Below, in pieces: positions 58,100-64,000 of a DNA stretch of 64,000 bases. This DNA comes from Aldehydirespirator sp965204875 (GTDB lineage: Bacteria; Actinomycetota; Acidimicrobiia; Acidimicrobiales; Aldehydirespiratoraceae), in the NCBI GenBank assembly GCA_965204875.1, contig OZ242020.1:1-64000 (forward strand), in the 5' to 3' direction. Both the position numbers and the translations under genes were made by a program. Numbering within the stretch: position 1 is the first letter of the stretch; each line of letters starts with the position of its first letter. A model generated the notes under the pieces. The model worked only from the letters and a program-made list of their open reading frames with translations. It did not search any database and was not told the DNA's origin.

Positions 58100-59008
58100 T
58101 CAGGTGGTTAAGGTGTGATACTGGTGTTCGTATTGGTTGGGGGTTTGTTGGTTGATGCTGCTGTGGCGGCGGGTGGTGTTGTAGCGGGTTAGCCATTGGA
58201 AGATGCTGCGGCGTGCTGTGGGGCGGTCTGGGTAGTGGCGCTGGTTGGTGTGTTCGCGTTTGAGGGTGGCGAAGAAGGCTTCGGCTGCGGCGTTGTCGGC
58301 TGAGCTGCCGACGCGGCCGGTGGATTGGAGCATGCCCCAGGATTTCAGGGTTTTCTTGTAGTCGTTGGAGAGGTATTGGCTGCCACGGTCGGAGTGTACC
58401 ACAACACCTCGTGTGAGCCCTTTGCGGGTGTGTGCGGCCATTGTCAGTGCGTCTTGTGCTAGTTGGGTGTTGATGCGGTCGCTCATCTGGTAGCCCAGCA
58501 GGCGCCGGCTGCCCAGATCGAGCACCACAGCCAGGTAGAGCCAGCCCTCACCGGTGCGAATGTAGGTGATGTCCGACACCCACGCCCGATCCGGCGCACC
58601 GACACCGAAATCCCGGCGCAGCAGATCAGGCGGCCGCGCATCGGTGTTTCGTGAGGGTGTGGTGGTGCGCTTGGGGCGCCGCTTGCGGATCCCTGCGATG
58701 CCGTTGCTGCGCATCAGCCGCTCCACCCGCTTGTGGTTCACCTTATGGCCTCTGGCCTGCAGTTCCGCCGTAACGCGCGGCGACCCGTAAACCCCACCCG
58801 AAGCATCATGGATGCCGCGGATCTCGGCCACCATCTGCGCCTCGGCCCGCTCGGCTGCCGTCGGACCCCGCCGCTGCCGGCGGTGCCACCCATAGAACGC
58901 CTGCGGCGACACGCGGGCGGCCTCACAGCACAACCTCGTCGGGAATCCCATGGCCCTTTGAGCCAGCACCCACCGATAGCGGGTCACTGTCCCAACTCCC
59001 TCACCCAA
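58100..59008 (-). CDS. IS3-family transposase, catalytic OrfB (copy 2)
   Basis: Full-length homologue of the copy 1 OrfB, with DDE residues in AWVSDITYIRTGEGWLYLAV, GVVVHSDRGSQYLSNDY and SADNAAAEAFFATLKREHTN. HSDRGSQ is the usual IS3 form, whereas copy 1 has HSDHGSQ. Differences cluster in the N-terminal third (RRQRRGPTAAERAEAQMVAE). No nonsense codons, so it may be active. Confidence 0.9.
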   Translation of the reverse strand: MGEGVGTVTRYRWVLAQRAMGFPTRLCCEAARVSPQAFYGWHRRQRRGPTAAERAEAQMVAEIRGIHDASGGVYGSPRVTAELQARGHKVNHKRVERLMRSNGIAGIRKRRPKRTTTPSRNTDARPPDLLRRDFGVGAPDRAWVSDITYIRTGEGWLYLAVVLDLGSRRLLGYQMSDRINTQLAQDALTMAAHTRKGLTRGVVVHSDRGSQYLSNDYKKTLKSWGMLQSTGRVGSSADNAAAEAFFATLKREHTNQRHYPDRPTARRSIFQWLTRYNTTRRHSSINQQTPNQYEHQYHTLTT

Positions 59009-59325
59009 AAGGCCGTTGCTCGTTTGAGCAGCTCACGCTCCTGACGCAAACGCACGTTCTCACGCCGCAGGCTCACCAGCTCCGCCCGCTCCGCCGTCGT
59101 GAGACCCTCACGCTCACCGGCATCGACGCGCGCCTGGCGCACCCAGTTCCCCAGATTCGACGCCCCCACCCCCAACGCCCGAGCCACCGACGCGATACTC
59201 CGACCCTCCTCAAGCACCAACGCCACCGCATCAGCCTTGAACTCCCCCGGAAACACCCGCCGCACCCGACCCGGACCCGCACGCGCCAGATGCTGCTGCT
59301 GCTGCTGATCATCCATAGACGACAT
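58984..59325 (-). CDS. IS3-family OrfA (copy 2)
   Basis: 113 residues, almost identical to copy 1 OrfA: VFPGEFKADAVALVLEEGRS and the same HTH and zipper segments. A run of CAG/Gln codons near the start differs in length from copy 1. Confidence 0.9.
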   Translation of the reverse strand: MSSMDDQQQQQHLARAGPGRVRRVFPGEFKADAVALVLEEGRSIASVARALGVGASNLGNWVRQARVDAGEREGLTTAERAELVSLRRENVRLRQERELLKRATAFWVRELGQ

Positions 59326-61070
59326 GCCTACCTCCTAAACGAGGTGACCGGTCAACGGGGGGAAGCCCCACCAGTCCATAGCGAAACCCTTCAGCCGACA
59401 CATGCCTCTCAAGGTAGGATAGGGTGTGACGGAAGGTGCTGAAGACGAGCGCCTTGTTGTTGAGCATCCCGCTCTTGTCGCGCAGGACCTTGAGAAACGC
59501 CTCAACCTTGGGATCGAAGCGATCAAGGTCTGAGGCCAGTTGCACGAACGCTTCGATATCGGCCCGGATCTTCCGGAGGAACAAGGCATCGACGAGGTCA
59601 GCGTTGTCCGGTGCACCGTCGATGCCTTCTGCTGCTTGGAGACTGTCGAGCCTTCGCTCAAGCAGGTCACGCAACAGGGGTGCAAGACCGAAGATGCAAC
59701 TAGCAGCCTGGCGGCGGATCATGGATGTCATCCACTTGATGTTCTGCGTGTCATGTTCATACTCGAGAATGCGACTTACTAGCTCTAGCAGGTTGTCATG
59801 CAGCGCGCTCTGGGCGGGCGTGAACTCGACCGTCAGTGTTTCCGGTTGGCGGGTTGTGTACTCTCCGATGTCCCGTCGCCGCGTGCGGTTGATCAGGGAA
59901 CTGAAGGTGTTCGACTCCTCCAGCAGGCCGATGATGCGGATGCGCTCAGCGTCATCGACACCCTTCTTGGCCAAGCACGCACGGACCGCTTGGAACGCTG
60001 GCGATCCCCGAAGGAAGATGCTGCCCCACTCGGTCTGTTCGGCCCGGCGCAAGTGGTCGCTGGCGACTGACTGCCAGCCAGCGCCGCCGGCACGGCAGCG
60101 GGCAACGGCCTTGTTGATGAACTCATTGGGCGCGGCCATGTGCTCGAAGCTCGAATGATCGATGATGAGATCAGGTCTCAGAACGTTGAGCAGAGTGAAC
60201 AGATCCCGGCTCCCGAGCTGCACCGGGGTCGCCGTGAGGAAGACCGCTGCCTCTGCATTGTCGCAGAAGTAGCGCACGGCCTGATGAAGATAGGTGTCGG
60301 AGTTGCGGATGTGATGGGCCTCATCGACGATCACCAGATCGAAGCGAGGCGGCGGATCGAGCGCGAGAAGCCCCTTGCGAGAACGTGATCCCCTCCCCTC
60401 GTTGCCGACGAGCAGGTCCGAGCCGAACAGGGACGAGGGGATGATGACCTTGGCATAGCGATCCGGCCACTCACCCTCCAAGTCCGTCTCCCGCAGGCAG
60501 TGTCGCAACATCAGCCCGTCCAGCGCGACGAAGTGCTCATCGAACCTCTTCATCTCCGATTCCCACTTGCGCTCCGCAACCAGCGCCTTCGGGCAGATCA
60601 CGAGCACCGAAGAAATGTTCGACCGGGCTTGCAGTTCCTTGATGATCAGGCCTGCCTCGATCGTCTTGCCCACACCAACCTCGTCGGCGATCAGCAGGCG
60701 AGGCCTGTCAGCACGGATCAACCTCAGAACCGGTCGGTACTGGTATGGCACGAAGTTCACGCGCCCCGATCGCAGTGAGTAGAGGCTGGCCGTGGACGGC
60801 GAGAGCAGGCGCAGGCTCGTCAGGTAGGCACGCAGATCCTCAGCGCCGAGCACGTCCGGTTCATCGGCGGCCTCGTTGTGCTGCAACTGACTCTCGTAGT
60901 ACGTGGCCTTACGATCCTCTTGGAACACCACGTAGGAGGTCTCGGCTCCACCCGCCCTAACCGAGATGATCGGCAAGCGTATGCTCGGATCAGATCGCAG
61001 CGCAACAACATCACCAACCTCGAACTGGGCCTCTAGGGCCTGGGATGCGACGACGGGAGATTCTTGTTCG

Positions 61071-61556
61071 CTAGATGTTGTGGGCATAACGCACTGAGGG
61101 GCACACAGCTTTCTGAAGAGTATCCCGCCGCGCCTTCGTAAACTTGGAACTGTGTCGCGTTGTGTAGACCTTTCCACGAGGCCTATTGATCAGTGCCGGA
61201 TCATTGAAGTCCTGCTGCAACTTGTAGTCGTTCGTATAGAGTAAACGGGCACCACTGACTTGAGCTAACGCGAGAACGTGGGCATCATCGGAGCGGCACG
61301 TGCCACCACCAACGATCTCTTGCGCTCGCTGGTCAATATCCTGACGTGCCTTTTCTTGGATCCGACCCGCAACCTGCAATTGTTGATACATCGCGCGCGT
61401 GCCTACCCCGGCGCGATGGTACTCATCCAGCAGTCTGCCACCGACTACAAGACGTCCGCGTCGACCGAATAGCCAATCAAGGAACTTGTCCCCTGCTTCC
61501 GATTCGCCACTTCCGAACACCTCAGTCGCCGCATTCGCATCAACAATTGCGCACAT
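61071..61556 (-). CDS. PIN-domain nuclease-like protein
   Basis: 161 residues. It begins MCAIVDANAATEVFG with the first PIN aspartate, continues with a conserved Glu in GGRLLDEYHRAG and acidic residues in CRSDDAHVLALAQVSGARLL YTND, the pattern of PIN/VapC-type ribonucleases. No VapB-like antitoxin is adjacent. Instead it sits between an AAA ATPase (ATG 61556 lies 3 bases inside of that gene's stop codon region) and the helicase (17-bp overlap), so it belongs to the same operon. It is probably the RNA-cutting effector. ATG 61556 is preferred over TTG 61562. Confidence 0.75.
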   Translation of the reverse strand: MCAIVDANAATEVFGSGESEAGDKFLDWLFGRRGRLVVGGRLLDEYHRAGVGTRAMYQQLQVAGRIQEKARQDIDQRAQEIVGGGTCRSDDAHVLALAQVSGARLLYTNDYKLQQDFNDPALINRPRGKVYTTRHSSKFTKARRDTLQKAVCPSVRYAHNI

Positions 61557-61558
61557 GA

Positions 61559-62926
61559 TCAAAACCTTACGGACCGCTTCATTTCTTCCAAGAAGAACTG
61601 ACGGTAACTGCTCGGCGCATCCAGGACATTGCCCAGTTGATCTAATCTAATAGGGTGTATCTTGACTTGCAGCTCGTCACGCTCAAAATACAAGATCGAT
61701 ACGTCCTCCGGCTTCAGGTTTCCGACCCTATCGCGAACATCCATGCGTACTCGATCGAGCAAGTGGTCGCTATGGGTCTCCACGATTAGTTGGCGCCCCT
61801 CACTGGCTAGCTTGCAGAACAGGCTACCTAAAGCAGCTTGGGCGCTCGGATGAAGATGCACCTCCGGTTGCTGTAGCAGAAACAAGCGTGGTGCGTCCTC
61901 CCGCAGCAGTTCTGCTATAACTGGCAATACCTGGCTGACACCGTAACCCACGTCGATCAGGTTGCGCTGCGACCCCTTCAACCTGCGACCCGACTTCCTA
62001 ATGCGTAACTGAAAGGGTGCACTCGGCCGCTCGCCTAGTTGCACGACATCAATGTCATCGAACAAGCCCGAGGTTCTTCCAAACTCCTCCAACGCTGCCT
62101 TTAGCGCTCCCCAAGACGTTGAGTCACGAAAGGCTAAATTTGCCAACATCATGGGAATGTACACGCCTTCAGGATCAGGAAACACTCGTGCCGGGTCATA
62201 AGTACGACGGGGCTTGGATCTCACCGGTGCACTCGCGTACGGCGGATCGTGATCCTGGAAGGTCAACATGTCACCCAATATCTCACCTACTTCAAACAGA
62301 TCTTGCTCGGTAAACTTCGGCGAGTTTTCCGAGGGAAGATAATTGTCGCTGCGCTCACCTGATGGACCCGGAAATGTATGACCAAGAACTACGTGTAGCG
62401 GTGGATCTGACAACCCAAGGCCGCCATTAGTGAACAGAGATGGCTCCGTGTATAGCCAGGAACCGCGAGATGTGCCTATGCGAATCTCCGCCCGACGATT
62501 GGTTGTGAAGCACTCCTCAATCCATGCCTTATTGCGCGAAAATTTGCGCCTGATGATCACGGGTGCTGTCTTATCTTCGCCGAAAGATACAAGAAGACCA
62601 TTACGAGAATCCGTGTATGTCAGTTCGGATGAGTCTCGGGATGTTATCGTATATTCGACCCCTGCTTCAAAGTCAGCCACTCGACGACTGCGCGGTCCCC
62701 GATAATGGACAATTTCGTCGAAACTACCCAGGTCATACGGATCCTCTCTGAAATTTGGCACAATATTGTCGCCAGCGGCTCCACAGAGAACCCTTAGAAT
62801 GGCCAGAAAGGATGTCTTTCCGGTGCTGTTGTCGCCTACGAGCAGAGTTAGTGGCGCGATCCGAGCCTTCTGCTCATCGCGAAAGCAGCGGAAGTTCTTT
62901 AGGCTCACCGAGTTGATCGAGTACAT
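61559..62926 (-). CDS. AAA_15/OLD-like ATPase with DUF3696-type C-terminus
   Basis: 455-residue SMC/ABC-type ATPase. Walker A is LTLLVGDNSTGKTSFLAILR (residues 27-46), signature-like NLIDVGYGVSQVLPVIAELL, Walker B LFLLQQPEVHLHPSAQAALG and D/H-loop QLIVETHSDHLLDRVRMDVR. The C-terminal IHPIRLDQLGNVLDAPSSYR QFFLEEM matches the DUF3696 tail. Proteins like this are sensors or regulators in several defence systems (AriA of PARIS, OLD, Septu-type). It is first in the operon, 33 bases after hisG on the same strand. G+C is visibly low. Confidence 0.82.
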   Translation of the reverse strand: MYSINSVSLKNFRCFRDEQKARIAPLTLLVGDNSTGKTSFLAILRVLCGAAGDNIVPNFREDPYDLGSFDEIVHYRGPRSRRVADFEAGVEYTITSRDSSELTYTDSRNGLLVSFGEDKTAPVIIRRKFSRNKAWIEECFTTNRRAEIRIGTSRGSWLYTEPSLFTNGGLGLSDPPLHVVLGHTFPGPSGERSDNYLPSENSPKFTEQDLFEVGEILGDMLTFQDHDPPYASAPVRSKPRRTYDPARVFPDPEGVYIPMMLANLAFRDSTSWGALKAALEEFGRTSGLFDDIDVVQLGERPSAPFQLRIRKSGRRLKGSQRNLIDVGYGVSQVLPVIAELLREDAPRLFLLQQPEVHLHPSAQAALGSLFCKLASEGRQLIVETHSDHLLDRVRMDVRDRVGNLKPEDVSILYFERDELQVKIHPIRLDQLGNVLDAPSSYRQFFLEEMKRSVRF

Positions 62927-62959
62927 GTCAGCACGTCCTGGTTGGTGGCTCCCACGGTT

Positions 62960-63835
62960 CTAGGGGACGATTTTGGAGATGGGGATTTCTACTATGTCGG
63001 CGGCGCCTAGGTCGCGCAGGGCGGGTATCAAGATGTTTATCTCGCTTCGGGGCACGACCGTCTCGACTGCGTAGCCTGCTCCCCGGAACAGCTCGTTGAC
63101 TGTCGGCGCCTTCATGGACGGGAGGATCTCGATCACGTCGTCGAGCGCCTCGTTGCCGACGTTGAGCTTTACCAGCACCTTGCCGCGTGCATCCAGCACA
63201 CCCTGAAGAAGCGTGTAGATCTGGCCCATGGCGTGGCGCTTCCCGCTGTCGTCAGCCGCCGCCGGGTTGGCTATCAACTCTGTGTAGGAGACCAGCAGCG
63301 TGTGGATTATGCGCAGGCCCGCAGCGTGCAGGGCCCGGCCGGTCTCGGTGATCTCGACCACGGCGTCGACGATGTCGGGCACCTTGGCCTCGGTGGCCCC
63401 GTAGCTGAGCGCGATCTGTGCCTCGATCCCGGCCTCGGCGAAGAAACGTCGGGTCAGCTCGGGGTATTCGGTCGAGACCCGCACCCCCTGCGGCAGGTCG
63501 CCAACACCCTCATAGGGCGAGTCTTCGGCAACGGCGAGCACCACCCTGATCGGCAGCGAGGTCGCCTTGGAATAACGCAACTCACCCAGCGAGACGACAT
63601 CGCTGCCGGTCTCCGAAACCCAGTCCCGGCCGGTGATGCCCAGATCGAAGAGCCCGTCGGCCACATACACCGGGATCTCCTGTGGCCGCAGGATCCTGAC
63701 ATCGCAAATGCGCGGATCGGCCACAGACGCCCGGTAGGCCACATCGGAGGACCGGCGCACGGGCAGATCGGCGGCCTCGAACAGCTCGAGGGTGGCTCTC
63801 TCGAGCGATCCCTTGGGAAGAACGAGCTTCAGCAT
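62960..63835 (-). CDS. hisG: ATP phosphoribosyltransferase, long form
   Basis: First enzyme of histidine synthesis (ATP + PRPP), 291 residues. MLKLVLPKGSLERATLELFE starts the catalytic domain. VYVADGLFDLGITGRDWVSE and PDIVDAVVEITETGRALHAA GL are family signatures, the latter forming the PRPP loop. The C-terminal 80 residues (GKVLVKLNVGNEALDDVIEI ... VPRSEINILIPALRDLGAAD) form the ACT-like histidine-binding regulatory domain of the long form. It does not need HisZ. ATG 63835. Confidence 0.95.
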   Translation of the reverse strand: MLKLVLPKGSLERATLELFEAADLPVRRSSDVAYRASVADPRICDVRILRPQEIPVYVADGLFDLGITGRDWVSETGSDVVSLGELRYSKATSLPIRVVLAVAEDSPYEGVGDLPQGVRVSTEYPELTRRFFAEAGIEAQIALSYGATEAKVPDIVDAVVEITETGRALHAAGLRIIHTLLVSYTELIANPAAADDSGKRHAMGQIYTLLQGVLDARGKVLVKLNVGNEALDDVIEILPSMKAPTVNELFRGAGYAVETVVPRSEINILIPALRDLGAADIVEIPISKIVP

Positions 63836-64000
63836 CGAGGCCTCGCGGGGGTCGGCAGCGGCGCTTGAGGCTACCCGCCGGGGCGAGCACCCGAAGCCGG
63901 GGCGCCGCCAACGCTGGTGCTCGGGTCGCCAGCGACTCGTCGTGGTGGTGAACCCGTTGCCAGAACATCCAATGTGAAGCCGCGAACGTGACTAGGTGTC
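63836..64000. other. Right edge, no gene identified
   Basis: 165 bases upstream of hisG. The minus strand begins GACACCTAG, which could be the stop of an upstream gene such as hisE, but too little is present to tell. No other feature is seen. Confidence 0.3.

Larger units (their letters stand above)
58078..59369 (-). mobile_element. IS3-family insertion sequence, copy 2
   Basis: 1292 bp, with the same terminal inverted repeats (GGGGCTTCCCCCCG...CGGGGGGAAGCCCC) and gene content as copy 1, and many scattered base differences, so the two are not recent twins. Target repeats ACC flank it (58075-58077 and 59370-59372). It splits the helicase gene. Same orientation as copy 1. Confidence 0.93.
56664..61087 (-). 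pseudogene. SNF2-family helicase gene interrupted by IS copy 2
   Basis: N-terminal part 61087-59370, C-terminal part 58077-56664. Joining them and removing one 3-bp target copy gives 3129 bases, exactly 1043 codons with stop, and reads FRYGLVHGGVAEDERAQL across the site. Helicase motifs: Walker A LIADEVGVGKTIEAGLI, DEAH box DLVIVDEAHHIRN, motif III FLTATPVQLG, in the N-part. ALVFSTFRHTLSYLERHV, MLSSEVASEGLDFQFCDLLI and motif VI MRIEQRIGRIDRYGQQSE lie across and after the insertion. The C-terminus is a charged coiled coil (LARADNDHEQRLAELERQAS). It resembles HepA/RapA and DISARM DrmD-like ATPases. ATG 61087 overlaps the PIN gene by 17 bases. As it stands the gene is split between motifs III and V, so active helicase is not expected. 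Confidence 0.88.

Noticed and set aside
52240..59369. Composite transposon carrying defence genes
   Set aside because: Each IS has its own target duplication (CTAC and ACC) and splits or trims an existing gene of one operon, so the segment was there before the IS copies.
61071..61556. VapBC toxin-antitoxin pair
   Set aside because: No small antitoxin gene adjoins the PIN gene. Both neighbours are large ATPases in the same operon.

Overview
The window is high-G+C bacterial DNA with dense operons. Gene order (infC-rpmI-rplT-trmH-pheST-argCJBDFRGH, then tyrS and a 16S-23S-5S operon), KorAB-type 2-oxoacid:ferredoxin oxidoreductase, an actinobacterial-type Tad pilus locus and leaderless-looking promoters all point to Actinomycetota. 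The 16S and protein styles fit Acidimicrobiia best, but this is judged by eye, not by a tree.

Layout. 1-4250: 5' part of trigger factor (minus), tRNA-Gly(UCC), an alkylsulfatase-like metallo-hydrolase with a SAM methyltransferase, and an excisionase-like HTH protein. 4354-12166: a complete Tad/Flp pilus operon (CpaB-like, TadZ, TadA ATPase, TadB, TadC, a pilin-like protein, two TadE-like proteins, a TadG-like protein). 12269-18476: ispH, and on the minus strand tyrA-aroA-cmk-plsC plus an RsuA/RluB pseudouridine synthase. 18665-23672: korA-korB, class I aldolase, TPR protein. 23713-29407: rRNA operon on the minus strand with terminator, RNase III-type processing stems, leader and candidate promoter. 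29408-34977: tyrS, a PASTA-containing penicillin-binding protein, a membrane protein and a 3-methyladenine glycosylase. 34974-43895: the full arginine pathway argC-J-B-D-F-R-G-H. 44058-50325: pheST, a TrmH-type methyltransferase, rplT, rpmI, infC. 50559-52183: DUF1844 protein and a small nucleotidyltransferase-like (toxin-antitoxin-like) cluster. 52223-62926: a lower-G+C island with a four-gene minus-strand operon (AAA ATPase with DUF3696-like tail, PIN nuclease, SNF2 helicase, sacsin-like GHKL ATPase with HNH-like zinc motif) carrying two IS3-family insertions. 62960-63835: hisG.

Two things stand out. First, the island looks like an unnamed defence system. One IS copy splits the helicase gene (excision with one 3-bp target copy would restore a 1042-residue frame exactly). 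The other only replaces the last four residues of the GHKL-HNH protein. Second, many gene junctions carry short tandem duplications that copy the stop/start overlap itself (tadA-tadB, cmk-plsC, tyrA-aroA, ispH, argD-argF, argF-argR, argG-argH, argH-aag, upstream of tyrS), often separating genes that seem once to have overlapped by ATGA or GTGA. I know of no described element that explains this.
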